From NCBI GenBank assembly GCA_041821265.1, contig JBGUEQ010000015.1, positions 1 through 64,000 of the forward strand: a stretch of DNA of 64,000 bases. The letters run 5' to 3'. This DNA is from Lachnotalea sp041821265 (GTDB lineage: Bacteria; Bacillota; Clostridia; Lachnospirales; Lachnospiraceae). This document shows, one piece after another, positions 42,442 through 51,207 of this stretch. Every line of letters starts with the position of its first letter. The first letter of the stretch is position 1. The position numbers and the translations under genes are program-made. Below the pieces are notes generated by a model. The model searched no databases. It saw only the letters and a program-made list of their open reading frames with translations, and was not told where the DNA came from.

Positions 42442-42804
42442 AAGAGCAGCAAGCGCAAACAGCACTACAAAAGAAGAAACGAAAGAACTACTGGTAAATC
42501 AAGATCAAGCTGTAAAAGTAGAAAAAGAAGTAAAAGAAGTAAAAGAAGTAAAGAAGAAGCAGCAAAAGTAGCAAAAGTAGCAAAAGATGTAAAAGTAGAA
42601 AAAGATGTAAAAGTAGAAAAAGCTGTAAAAATAAAAGCAGAAGCTTTGAAAACAACAAAAGAACAGAAAAAACCAATGTCTAAAAGCGCAACGAAAAAGC
42701 CTATTGTGGAAAATAAAGTAGACTCAATAGAACGGCCGATTACAGTTTCGTCAAAAGAAATTATTTCTAATATAAAAAGTGATTTACCGATATATTTACT
42801 ATAA
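42416..42804 (+). pseudogene. ParA-partner gene, Lys/Val/Glu-rich, with a -1 frameshift
   Basis: Translation probably starts at TTG 42416, 9 bases after AGGAGG, and reads M-A-I-G-K-E-S-I-R-R-A-A into V-K-V-E-K-E-V-K-E repeats. It then reaches TAG at 42569. From about 42553 the next frame continues E-E-A-A-K-V-A-K, further K-V-E-K repeats, and a C-terminal domain P-I-T-V-S-S-K-E-I-I-S-N to the stop at 42804. One lost A in a run at about 42550-42552, within GTAAAAGAA-type repeats, would explain the break. It could be a true mutation, slippage-based switching, or a sequencing error. A ParB-like partner is plausible from position only; no known fold is recognised. Confidence 0.65.
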
Positions 42805-42920
42805 AATCTTGTTGTATTTTGTTGTTTTGTTTTTATTTATATTGCAGTATGGTGAAACACGTAGTATAATAATGATAAATAAATAACAAACAATACAAGC
42901 GGAAAGGATATAGTGAACAA

Positions 42921-44066
42921 ATGAAGTCATTTGATATAAAGACTAAGATATATTTTGGGGAGAATGCATTAGACCGTCTTACACAGATCCCTTATAAAAG
43001 AGTAATGGTCATAACAGATCCATTTGTGGTACAAAGTGGTATGATTAAGCTAATTACTTATAGATTAGAAGAAGGAAGTTCTGAATACGAGGTGTTTAGC
43101 GATGTAGTTCCAGATCCACCAATCGATAAAATAGTAGTCGGAGTGAAAGCATTATTAGAATATAAACCGGAAGTTATCATTGCAGTTGGCGGTGGCTCGG
43201 CTATTGATTCTGCGAAATCTATTAAAAAATTCGCAATTGATATTGGAAATTTAGGAGACATACCATTGATTGCAATTCCGACAACAAGTGGAACTGGCTC
43301 GGAAGTAACATCATTTGCAGTTATTTCAGACCCTCAGAATCAAGTCAAATATCCATTGGTATCAGATCAGTTAATTCCATCGGAAGCTATTTTGGATGCT
43401 GAATTAGTTCGAAGTGTTCCACCTGCAATTACAGCAGATACAGGAATGGATGTATTAACCCATGCGATTGAAGCTTATGTAAGTATTAATAATAATGAAT
43501 TCTCAGCAGCATTGGCAGAGAAATCAATTGAAATATGTGGTGTATGGTTGTTAAGGGCTTATTTAGATGGTAATGATATGCATGCAAGGCAGAAACTTCA
43601 TGTTGCCTCTTGCCTCGCTGGATTGGCATTTAATTCAGCTTCGTTAGGGTTGAATCATGGTATGGCACATCCGTTGGGCGCGAATTTTCACATTCCTCAC
43701 GGTCGAGCAAATGCTATGCTTTTACCACATATCATTGAGTACAATAGTGATATCAACATACACAGCAAGAGCAAGCAAGAATACTTACCAGCAGTTAAGA
43801 AGTATTGTAATATTGCTAAGCTTTTAGGCTTGAATAACTTTAATCAGATTACAACAGTAAGGGCATTAGTGAATTGGATACAGTTTATGCTAAAAGAAAT
43901 GAATATTCCTATTTCAATGTCACAGACGGGTAAAGTTACGGAAGCTGACTACATGGCTAAAATTGATGTTTTAGCAGACGCAGCACTAGCGGATGCTTGT
44001 ACCGTAACAAATCCAAGGGTTCCGAGTAGAGCCCAAGTGAAAGAGATTTATAGAAATTTATGGTAG
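42921..44066 (+). CDS. Iron-containing alcohol dehydrogenase (1-propanol dehydrogenase type)
   Basis: 381 residues, group III Fe-ADH. The NAD-binding G-G-G-S-A-I-D is near residue 93, P-T-T-S-G-T-G-S-E near 130, and the iron ligands fall in D-V-L-T-H-A-I-E (about 185) and H-G-M-A-H-P-L-G...H-G-R-A-N-A (about 250-275). Closest in type to the PduQ/EutG enzymes that reduce propionaldehyde or acetaldehyde. No microcompartment genes surround it, so it acts alone in fermentative redox balance. Own terminator downstream. Confidence 0.9.
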   Translation: MKSFDIKTKIYFGENALDRLTQIPYKRVMVITDPFVVQSGMIKLITYRLEEGSSEYEVFSDVVPDPPIDKIVVGVKALLEYKPEVIIAVGGGSAIDSAKSIKKFAIDIGNLGDIPLIAIPTTSGTGSEVTSFAVISDPQNQVKYPLVSDQLIPSEAILDAELVRSVPPAITADTGMDVLTHAIEAYVSINNNEFSAALAEKSIEICGVWLLRAYLDGNDMHARQKLHVASCLAGLAFNSASLGLNHGMAHPLGANFHIPHGRANAMLLPHIIEYNSDINIHSKSKQEYLPAVKKYCNIAKLLGLNNFNQITTVRALVNWIQFMLKEMNIPISMSQTGKVTEADYMAKIDVLADAALADACTVTNPRVPSRAQVKEIYRNLW

Positions 44067-44077
44067 TAACTTGGAAT

Positions 44078-44114
44078 AAAATTTCTCTCGTTATTTCGTA
44101 ACAAGAGAAATTTT
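44078..44114 (+). terminator. Terminator of the alcohol dehydrogenase gene
   Basis: AAAATTTCTCT pairs with AGAGAAATTTT around a small inner stem and ends in TTTTAT. Confidence 0.8.
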
Positions 44115-44195
44115 ATATTCAGGTTATAGAACGATATATATAAAGATCATAATTTAAACAAAATAAGAAAATTGTGTAAAAAAATGAAAAAATAC

Positions 44196-44224
44196 TTGCA
44201 ATAAAATTCTATATATTATATAAT
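44196..44224 (+). promoter_or_regulatory. Promoter of tRNA-Gln
   Basis: TTGCAA, 17-base spacer, TATAAT, about 50 bases before the tRNA. A second TTGACA at 44233 has only a weak -10 partner. Confidence 0.7.
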
Positions 44225-44273
44225 ACATTTTGTTGACAAAACAGAGAAACAGAGAAATATTTGAGTAATATAT

Positions 44274-44345
44274 TGGGCTATCGCCAAACGGTAAGGCACT
44301 GGACTCTGACTCCAGCATCTCCAGGTTCGAATCCTGGTAGCCCAG
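44274..44345 (+). tRNA. tRNA-Gln (anticodon CUG)
   Basis: Full cloverleaf. Acceptor TGGGCTA/TAGCCCA, anticodon stem CTGGA/TCCAG with loop CTCTGAC (anticodon CTG, reads CAG), T-arm CCAGG-TTCGAAT-CCTGG. The discriminator base is G and CCA is not encoded. A single tRNA gene. Confidence 0.95.
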
Positions 44346-44550
44346 CTATGATGTACTTATGTTTTTAAGGTACAAATTGGACAAAGCATCGAATTCACTT
44401 TGATAAGGGAGTTTGATGCTTTTTTATTTAATAAGAAATATGTTATAATTGCGATAAGTGTTTCAAGTTTACATGGATATTAATATTTACTCATATAAAA
44501 TAACACGAAGATGCGACTTTCTTAGGAGAGAATGCCAAAAGAGAAATAGG

Positions 44551-44606
44551 TGTAAACAATTTTTACATCTACCAGCATGTGCATGCAGAATCGCACAAAT
44601 GGAGGG
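44551..44606 (+). other. Two-hairpin leader element D, copy 3 (thioesterase leader)
   Basis: First stem TGTAAA/TTTACA, linker TCTACCAGCA, second stem TGTGC/GCACA, then AATGGAGGG as ribosome binding site. Compared with the other copies, both arms changed together (A-T replacing G-C). Confidence 0.7.
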
Positions 44607-44610
44607 ATTT

Positions 44611-45315
44611 ATGTATAGTTTTCAAACAGAAGTTAGATATAGTGAAGTAGGTGTAGATGGAAAGACACCAATCAGTTCTATTGTTAATTATTTTCAGGAC
44701 TGTAGTACCAAGCAGTCTGAGAGTATAGGTCAAGGCGTTGATACCATGATGAAAAGAAATAAGGGATGGTTTTTAACAGCATGGCAAATTATTATTAATA
44801 GATATCCAAAATTTGGGGAAGAAATAATAATAGGGACATGGGCTCATTCATTTAAAGGTTTTTATGGTGAAAGAAATTTTGTGATATATGATGAAAACCA
44901 TGAGATACTGGCTGCAGCAAATACGTTATGGGCGTTAGTAAGCCTGGAAACAGGACATCCGACCAAAATAATGCAAGAAGATCAAGAAGGTTATCCGATG
45001 GAAGATAAACTGGATATGAATTATCTTCCAAGGAAGATTAAAATGCCGGATGAGTATGAGGGGTTAGAAGAATTTAGAGTCAGAAAATATAATTTAGATA
45101 CCAATCATCATGTTAACAATGCACAGTACATTCAAATGGCAGAAGAATATATACCAGACGGTATTGTGATTAAACAGATGAGAGCGGAATATAAGAAATC
45201 CGCAGTATATAAAGATATTGTTGTTCCCAAAGTTGCAAGAGAAGATGGTAGATATGTCGTAGAACTATGCAATCAAGAAGATACGGTGTATGCTATAATA
45301 GAGTTTGTAGTTTAA
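44611..45315 (+). CDS. Acyl-ACP thioesterase (FatA/FatB-like, double hot-dog)
   Basis: 234 residues. Two hot-dog domains; the catalytic region D-T-N-H-H-V-N-N in the second half corresponds to the Asn/His active-site motif of plant Fat enzymes. Hydrolyses acyl-ACP to release fatty acids or adjust membrane lipid composition. The frame is open upstream, but the ATG at 44611 follows GGAGGG supplied by the leader element and gives the family length. Transcription may come from the tRNA promoter or an unseen one. Confidence 0.9.
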   Translation: MYSFQTEVRYSEVGVDGKTPISSIVNYFQDCSTKQSESIGQGVDTMMKRNKGWFLTAWQIIINRYPKFGEEIIIGTWAHSFKGFYGERNFVIYDENHEILAAANTLWALVSLETGHPTKIMQEDQEGYPMEDKLDMNYLPRKIKMPDEYEGLEEFRVRKYNLDTNHHVNNAQYIQMAEEYIPDGIVIKQMRAEYKKSAVYKDIVVPKVAREDGRYVVELCNQEDTVYAIIEFVV

Positions 45316-45386
45316 TACATTTAGAAGATATTATAATTTGAAATAAAGTGAAATACCACTTTGATAAGATAAGAAAGGAGCGTATG

Positions 45387-46244
45387 ATGTATCACATCAT
45401 ACAAACAAAAATGTTCGAATTAGGAAAAAAACAAGAATTAATTGTTGTAAAACAAGTTGAATTTGGAATCTATTTAGGAGAAGTACCAAATGCTGAGGAG
45501 AGAATTCTTCTTCCCAAAAAGCAAGTGCCAGCAGGCATAAAGATTAATGACACATTAGAGGTATTTATATATAAAGATTCTAGTGATAGAATCATTGCAA
45601 CATTAAATGAACCTAAATTGTACCTTGGGGAAGTAGCAATTCTAGAAGTGCTAGAAGTAGGAAAAATAGGTGCATTTTTGGATTGGGGATTAGAAAAGGA
45701 TTTACTTTTACCTTTTAAAGAGCAAACGAGTCGTGTTAGAACGGGTGAAAAATGTCTAGTAGCACTTTATATTGATAAGAGCAGTAGATTGTGTGCAACG
45801 ATGAATGTATATGAATATTTAGACCTTGACTCTCCTTATAAAAAAGAAGATAGGGTATCAGGAACTATTTATGAAACAAGCCAAGAATTTGGTATGTTTG
45901 TTGCCATTGATAACAAATACTCAGGTTTGATTGCGAAGAAAGAAGCATATGGTAATATGAAAATTGGCGATGTGATTAATGCCAGAGTAATTAATGTAAA
46001 AGAAGATGGAAAACTAGATTTAGTAGTCAGAGAAAAAGCTTACTTACAAATGGACGATGATTCAAAACTTGTAATGGATGCGATTGAGGAGCATGATGGT
46101 GTATTGCCATTTACGGACAAGGCATCACCAGAAGTGATCAAGCATGAATTTGATTTAAGCAAGAATGCGTTTAAGAGAGCGGTAGGCCGTTTGTTAAAAG
46201 AAGGAAAAATTGAGATTACAGAGGACAGCATAAGGGGAAAATAA
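45387..46244 (+). CDS. cvfB: S1 RNA-binding protein CvfB
   Basis: 285 residues. Three S1-like RNA-binding modules (Y-L-G-E-V at about 28, A-F-L-D-W-G near 95, G-M-F-V-A-I-D near 160) and a C-terminal winged helix (F-K-R-A-V-G-R-L-L-K). It matches YitL/CvfB, a post-transcriptional regulator of virulence and metabolism in Staphylococcus. ATGs lie at 45384 and 45387; the latter is 6 bases from AGGAG and is preferred. The next gene starts with GTG immediately after the stop. Confidence 0.88.
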   Translation: MYHIIQTKMFELGKKQELIVVKQVEFGIYLGEVPNAEERILLPKKQVPAGIKINDTLEVFIYKDSSDRIIATLNEPKLYLGEVAILEVLEVGKIGAFLDWGLEKDLLLPFKEQTSRVRTGEKCLVALYIDKSSRLCATMNVYEYLDLDSPYKKEDRVSGTIYETSQEFGMFVAIDNKYSGLIAKKEAYGNMKIGDVINARVINVKEDGKLDLVVREKAYLQMDDDSKLVMDAIEEHDGVLPFTDKASPEVIKHEFDLSKNAFKRAVGRLLKEGKIEITEDSIRGK

Positions 46245-48431
46245 GTGAAGTTAGAAGGAATTAAGAAAACTGCTTATTTGTTTTCTATTACACTTTTAAC
46301 CTTATTTATGTTATATATAGTTTTTTGCACTTTTAAGAATTTAGATTATGCAGATTATGTAGTAACTTTTATGAAAGATTTTAGTGTACCAATTTATTTG
46401 TTTACAGGAGCACTTGTTATATTTGTGTTTGTTTATATAGTAGGGTTTCAGCTTATAAAATTGAGGCAGAAGGAAATGAAAAGAGTTGCAATTATAATTG
46501 GTCTTAGTATGATTGCAATACAAATAACAGTTATATATTTTATAAGATCGCCATTAAGAAGTGATTCGGGAAATGTATTTGATCAGGCACTTGCTATGGT
46601 TGCAACTAACCGTGTGTCACCAACTGCTGTTGAGAATTATTTCTCGATTTACCCCAATAATATTCCAGTGTGTATTTTGGAATATTTGATATTAAAACTT
46701 GGAAGCGTTATAGGAATTGAGTATGAGCATTATTTATTATACTTAGATCTGTTTAATGCATTATGCATTGATTTGGCTATGTATTTTGCATATCAAATTA
46801 TTAAAATGATTAAGAGGGAAGTAACAGCAGTAAAATTTTTGGTTTTATGTGCAATCAATCCATTGCTATATGCATATACCATTCTGGTATATACATCAAC
46901 ATTAAGTATGCCATTTATTATTGGTTCCATTTACTTCTTCCTTCGAGCCTATCAAGAAAAAAATTACAAGAAAAAAATTGTATATTCTATCCTTACTACA
47001 ATTACATTGTTTTTGGGTTTTCAATTGAGAGCTACCGTTATCATCACAGTTATTGCAATCGGAATCTATTTGATTTTGCAAATGAAACAAAAAATAACGA
47101 AAGAAATCTTTATATATAAATGTAAAATTGCTATCTTTATTATATTGTCGCTCCTTGTTGTAAGAGGCATCTATAACACAGTTGAGCATAATTATGTGAA
47201 ATTTGACACTTCAGAAACTGGATTTCCAATTACGCATTGGCTTATGATGGGGGCGCAAGGAAGTGGCGGATTTAATGTAGAGGATTTTAATTATACCTTG
47301 AGTTTTGCTACGAGAGAAGAACGAATCGATGCAAACCTAGTAGAATATAAAAGAAGAATAAGTGATTTGGGAGTAAAGGGTACGTTTCACTTAATGTTAA
47401 ATAAATTGCGCGTTACTTGGTCCGATGGACTAGATGCTACAATTGATAGTTTGAGTGACAATGAAACATATTACCAATTTAATGATTACTTAACAGGAAG
47501 CAAGAAAGATATTTATGTTAGCTATTGTCATATGTATAACCTTATGCTTATGATTTTGATATTAACAAGCACAATGCAAGGATTTAAAAGAAAATATGAT
47601 AATCCTATTGTTATAATTTACTTGAATTTGTTGGGAGGCATGATATTCCACTTATTTTGGGAAGCAGGTGCAGCTTATAATATATGTTTTACCTTTTTGA
47701 TGCTAATCTTAGCCGAGGATGGGTTGGAATTTATTTCACAAAGGTGTAGGAACGTAAACGTTCGCAAAGTTCAAGTTGGAGTTTGTGGTTTGACGATTCT
47801 TTCTACCATAGTATTACTAATTTCAGGTTATCAAGATATGGTTAAAACACCATTTAAACAGTATCCAATTGCAGTAAATCAAGATTTTCACGAGAATGAG
47901 ACTCCCGCGTTAAACAGTGGTGAGGAATTAGTTCAAACATTTGTGACAAGTAGAGCATTTAATCGAATTGAGATAAAAGTTCGGAATTTAGCAGGGGAAG
48001 AAAATGATTCGAGATACAAGCTGGAATTATTAGATGAAAATGACAATGTGTTAATATCTAATGTAGTGATAGGTTGTTTGGCTATTGACACAGATTATTA
48101 TAGAATACCAATTGACACAATTGTTCCTGATCGGGCAACCGAGTATAAAATTAAAATAACAACAAAAAAGGCAGACGATGATAATAATCTAGTCTTTATG
48201 CTATATAATACGGGCAACTGGAATATTTATGAAGGTGGAACCTTGTATGTGAATGGGGAAGAATCAAGGGGTAGTTTAACCTTTCAAATATGTGAGTCAG
48301 TTACAGAAACATTTTTCACACAAACGGGCTATATGATGTTTGCAGGCGTAATTTTGTTAGTGGAACTATTGCTTATCGTGTTGATGAGTATTTATAGAAT
48401 AGAAGAAAAAGTGGATAACTCCTCAAGGTAG
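46245..48431 (+). CDS. Large membrane protein, GT39/mannosyltransferase-like
   Basis: 728 residues with about 11-12 transmembrane segments (from 9-31 through about 530), a beta-rich extracytoplasmic domain (about 540-695), and a final membrane helix. Topology resembles lipid-linked-sugar glycosyltransferases of the PMT/ArnT clan, but the DE motif of the first loop is not clear; R-S-D-S-G occupies that region. The GTG start at 46245 directly abuts the cvfB stop with AGGGG upstream, so the two are translationally linked. The donor and acceptor are unknown. Its end lies inside a terminator. Confidence 0.7.
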   Translation: MKLEGIKKTAYLFSITLLTLFMLYIVFCTFKNLDYADYVVTFMKDFSVPIYLFTGALVIFVFVYIVGFQLIKLRQKEMKRVAIIIGLSMIAIQITVIYFIRSPLRSDSGNVFDQALAMVATNRVSPTAVENYFSIYPNNIPVCILEYLILKLGSVIGIEYEHYLLYLDLFNALCIDLAMYFAYQIIKMIKREVTAVKFLVLCAINPLLYAYTILVYTSTLSMPFIIGSIYFFLRAYQEKNYKKKIVYSILTTITLFLGFQLRATVIITVIAIGIYLILQMKQKITKEIFIYKCKIAIFIILSLLVVRGIYNTVEHNYVKFDTSETGFPITHWLMMGAQGSGGFNVEDFNYTLSFATREERIDANLVEYKRRISDLGVKGTFHLMLNKLRVTWSDGLDATIDSLSDNETYYQFNDYLTGSKKDIYVSYCHMYNLMLMILILTSTMQGFKRKYDNPIVIIYLNLLGGMIFHLFWEAGAAYNICFTFLMLILAEDGLEFISQRCRNVNVRKVQVGVCGLTILSTIVLLISGYQDMVKTPFKQYPIAVNQDFHENETPALNSGEELVQTFVTSRAFNRIEIKVRNLAGEENDSRYKLELLDENDNVLISNVVIGCLAIDTDYYRIPIDTIVPDRATEYKIKITTKKADDDNNLVFMLYNTGNWNIYEGGTLYVNGEESRGSLTFQICESVTETFFTQTGYMMFAGVILLVELLLIVLMSIYRIEEKVDNSSR

Positions 48432-48449
48432 AGGGATTATCCACTTTTT
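48406..48449. terminator. Bidirectional terminator
   Basis: AAAAAGTGGATAA pairs with TTATCCACTTTTT. It overlaps the last codons of the membrane protein and also serves the convergent cytidylyltransferase operon. Confidence 0.85.
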
Positions 48450-48508
48450 AAATTTATGGGAAAGTTCTGAAAACGTCCCTATAAATAAATGCACATACAC
48501 TTTGTTCT
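48450..48508 (+). repeat. Family B repeat, internally deleted copy
   Basis: The left hairpin (TTTATGGGA...TCCCTATAAA around AAGTTCTGAAAACG) is joined directly to the right-end-like ACACTTTG. The middle of the element is missing. Confidence 0.55.
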
Positions 48509-48512
48509 ATTC

Positions 48513-49217
48513 CTATTTCTGCTTGATATAATCAACAATTCTTTCGTAATCTTCAATATAATCAATCTCAGACCAAAAATATGGAGCTACATCAAGGGTA
48601 TGAATTGGAAATTCTTCACAATGCGAGTAAAGAACGGTTTCCCACCAGGTTTTGTAATCTTCGGTTTCCACCATTTCAATCATAACCTCTTTGAAATGTT
48701 CGATATAATTTATTCCAACCTTTGCAATTCCGACATATTCACAGGTACGTTCTGGTATAGTTAATTCTTTACCATATTTAGTAACAAGACCATTTTCACA
48801 ATGAAAGAAGTAGTCCCCTTCTTCAATCTTCCTGTAATCGGCAAGCATAGTAATTTCTTCTTTAGAACTTAAAATTTTCTCTAAAATATTCTTCTCAAAA
48901 AACACATCTGCATTTGCAAATAAATAATCGTCATTGGCAATCAAAGCATCTTTAGCAAACCAAAGAGAGGCAATGCTGTTTGATACACGATAAAAGGGAT
49001 TGTCAAAGAAAGTAACATTTAATCCTTCCAGTGCTTCGTAAAATAGATGTTTGTTATAACCAACTACGATAGAAACCTCTATCCCGTACTCTTGTAAAAG
49101 AGCTACGGTATGGCGAATGAGCGGAGTGCCATCTCCAATATCTAAGAGGCTTTTTGGCTTAGAAACTTCACGACTAATTCGGCTGCCGACACCTGCTGCT
49201 AATAGAAATGCTTTCAT
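48513..49217 (-). CDS. Sugar/cholinephosphate nucleotidyltransferase (LicC-like)
   Basis: 234 residues. The N-terminal NTP-transferase signature A-A-G-V-G-S-R-I...K-P-K-S-L-L is at 8-25. The F-A-N-A-D-V-F-F metal-binding Asp is near 105, and the end has D-Y-I-E-D-Y. Proteins of this size and pattern (LicC-like) make CDP-choline, CDP-ethanolamine or related CDP-alcohols from CTP; sugar-1-phosphate substrates are also possible. It is the last gene of a minus-strand operon: TagB-like, GNAT, HisC-like, then this gene, with 9 bases to its neighbour. AGGAGG precedes the ATG. Confidence 0.82.
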   Translation of the reverse strand: MKAFLLAAGVGSRISREVSKPKSLLDIGDGTPLIRHTVALLQEYGIEVSIVVGYNKHLFYEALEGLNVTFFDNPFYRVSNSIASLWFAKDALIANDDYLFANADVFFEKNILEKILSSKEEITMLADYRKIEEGDYFFHCENGLVTKYGKELTIPERTCEYVGIAKVGINYIEHFKEVMIEMVETEDYKTWWETVLYSHCEEFPIHTLDVAPYFWSEIDYIEDYERIVDYIKQK

Positions 49218-49226
49218 ATATACCTC

Positions 49227-50285
49227 CTACTTTTCATGATCTAGTTCTAATAGTGTATCCATAAATTGTTTCATTACGGCAGGGGAACCGGTATTAATAC
49301 GAATATAATCTTTCAATAGTTCGTTGCTATAGGTTTTGATTAATATTTTTCTTTCTTTTAACTTAGCAGAAAGCAGATTAGAATCCATTTTCGGTTTGAT
49401 AAATATAAAATTTCCGCTTTGAGGATAGTATTTATAATTATTTCGTTCTAATGAATCTAATAAAAACTTTCTTCCCTCGGTAGAAGTAGCTAAAAGTCCT
49501 TCGAAAATTGCTGGTGTATCTATAATTTTCTCGGCAAATTTAAGAGCAAGTGCGTTTACTTCAAAAGAAGGACAAGCCTTTTTAACATATTGCGTAATAG
49601 TAGGATTGCTAATTACTATTCCGAGGCGACAAGCTGCAATAGAAAAAATTTTAGAAAAAGTTCGAAATATCAAAACATTATCATACTGGTTAATTAAATC
49701 AATAAAAGTACTTGTGCAAAAGTAGTGATATGCTTCATCAAATATAACAATAGCGCCTACTTCTTTCGCTTTCTCAATTACGCGGGTTACTTCTTCTAGT
49801 GTAAAGTTAGGACCTACTGGATTATTAGGATTTAATAAAGCTACAATATCAGTAGTTTCATCGATAGCATTTACAATCGCATCAATAGAAATGGTGAAAT
49901 CAGGAGAATATTCCACTGGTTTATGAATCAAGCCTAATAAATTGCAATTAACCCAATACATTTCAAAACTTGGAGTAACGGTAACCACGGAACTTCCAGG
50001 AGCGGCAAATATTTCAAAAACATAGCGGATTGCAGCGTCAGAACCATTTGTTACACATATATTTTCGGGTTTTACATGGACAAACGAAGCATATTTCTTG
50101 ATGAATACATCGGGTTCAGGATAGGTAGCCAAAAATCCAGGTGTAAACTCCTTTAAAACGTTGTCTACAAAACCTTGAGGGAGTCCTTCCGGATTTTCGT
50201 TCATATCTAGTCTTAAATAATCATATCGCTCTTGAGGTGGAAAAATTCGAACAACATCTTTAATATTTTGATTTACATAATACAT
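49227..50285 (-). CDS. HisC-like PLP-dependent enzyme (aminotransferase or phosphoserine decarboxylase type)
   Basis: 352 residues, fold type I. The PLP lysine is in T-F-S-K-I-F-S near residue 215. N-P-N-N-P-V-G is near 154, and F-D-E-A-Y-H near 178. Sequence is of the histidinol-phosphate aminotransferase group, but the gene has no histidine neighbours. In Campylobacter capsule clusters, HisC-like enzymes next to cytidylyltransferases were shown to decarboxylate phosphoserine or aminate dihydroxyacetone phosphate. With the LicC-like gene following, production of ethanolamine-phosphate or serinol-phosphate is a reasonable inference. AGAGAGG precedes the ATG. Confidence 0.8.
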   Translation of the reverse strand: MYYVNQNIKDVVRIFPPQERYDYLRLDMNENPEGLPQGFVDNVLKEFTPGFLATYPEPDVFIKKYASFVHVKPENICVTNGSDAAIRYVFEIFAAPGSSVVTVTPSFEMYWVNCNLLGLIHKPVEYSPDFTISIDAIVNAIDETTDIVALLNPNNPVGPNFTLEEVTRVIEKAKEVGAIVIFDEAYHYFCTSTFIDLINQYDNVLIFRTFSKIFSIAACRLGIVISNPTITQYVKKACPSFEVNALALKFAEKIIDTPAIFEGLLATSTEGRKFLLDSLERNNYKYYPQSGNFIFIKPKMDSNLLSAKLKERKILIKTYSNELLKDYIRINTGSPAVMKQFMDTLLELDHEK

Positions 50286-50311
50286 ACGTATACCTCTCTT
50301 TTCAATAATAG

Positions 50312-51100
50312 TTAATGCTTAAACAGTTTGGCCCAGTTGCTTGGAGAATCAAAGCCGATTTTCTTATATAAGCGTTCGGAATCTTTTGTATAATAGAATA
50401 AATGAGGTGATTTTCCTTCCAAGAGCAAATCATCACAAAGCTTTGTGACTAATTCAAGAGCAAGACCCTTTCCACGAAAATCAGGATGGGTAATGACACC
50501 ACTGATGACAGCTAAATTGTCTACTTCAGCATAAGTGGCAGCGTGACATACAATTTGGCTATCTTGCCGTATGATGTAGTTACGCCCGAAATCTTCCTCC
50601 ATTCGAGTGAGAAGCTGTTCTCTGAGTTGATAGACACTGTAATGTCCACCTAACCCTTCGTCGCTACAGATCAGTTCAGAAATTTCATCTAAGTCACCAT
50701 AGGTTGCACGTTTGACGTTGGATGCTTCATAGGAGTGATAAGTTTTAGCAAGCGAGGTTACAAATCCCTTTTCTACTTCGTAGACACCCTTAAATGATTC
50801 GGACAATAAATCAATTACAGAAGTAGTCGCGGATATAATAGTAGGCTGTAATTCGTGAATTAGTGAAACAGTAGCCGCTACAGGATAAACAGAATGAGAA
50901 TGAAACAATTGCAATCCATTATAATATAAAGTAGCAACCGCAGTAATTAATCCGTTTTCTTTGCAAACATATATTTTTAAATCCTCATTATCAATTCCAT
51001 ATTTTTTTAAGTCAATGTAACTATATAAGCAATTTGTAAGGTCTTGTTCAAAATAACACAAAAGTTCGCTAATGTTGCTTTTGTTTGCAAGTTGATACAT
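50312..51100 (-). CDS. GNAT-family N-acetyltransferase
   Basis: 262 residues. The C-terminal GNAT domain (about 130-255) has V-I-S-G-V-I-T-H-P-D-F-R-G-K-G-L-A, the acetyl-CoA P-loop, then Y-K-K-I-G-F near the end. The N-terminal ~125 residues form a second, degenerate GNAT-like half. In this operon it could modify the amine on the glycan precursor. AAGGAGG precedes the ATG by about 6 bases; the leader contains a 14-bp tandem repeat. The acceptor is unknown. Confidence 0.82.
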   Translation of the reverse strand: MYQLANKSNISELLCYFEQDLTNCLYSYIDLKKYGIDNEDLKIYVCKENGLITAVATLYYNGLQLFHSHSVYPVAATVSLIHELQPTIISATTSVIDLLSESFKGVYEVEKGFVTSLAKTYHSYEASNVKRATYGDLDEISELICSDEGLGGHYSVYQLREQLLTRMEEDFGRNYIIRQDSQIVCHAATYAEVDNLAVISGVITHPDFRGKGLALELVTKLCDDLLLEGKSPHLFYYTKDSERLYKKIGFDSPSNWAKLFKH

Positions 51101-51121
51101 AAAATCCTCCTTGAATAAAAA

Positions 51122-51191
51122 ATTTCAATGCAAAAATGAAAATGCAAAAATTTCAATGCAAAAATTTCAATGCAAAAATGAAAATGTAAAA
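51122..51191. repeat. Five 14-bp tandem repeats in the leader of the GNAT gene
   Basis: Units are ATTTCAATGCAAAA (1, 3, 4) and ATGAAAATGCAAAA (2, 5, with one change in unit 5), contiguous and exact in length. They lie between the TagB-like stop and the GNAT ribosome binding site. Unit length is not a multiple of three, and the array is non-coding. Confidence 0.9.
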
Positions 51192-51207
51192 AATTCATAC
51201 ACGACTT

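Noticed and set aside
48489..48764. 91-residue + strand frame opposite the LicC-like gene
   Set aside because: Overlaps a well-supported gene on the other strand and begins in a repeat; no ribosome binding site.
49227..50285. Histidine biosynthesis gene hisC
   Set aside because: No other histidine genes are nearby; the operon partners are a cytidylyltransferase and a TagB-like transferase, which favours a glycan-decoration role.
51122..51191. Short regular repeats considered as a CRISPR array
   Set aside because: The units are contiguous 14-mers without spacers, and no cas genes are present.
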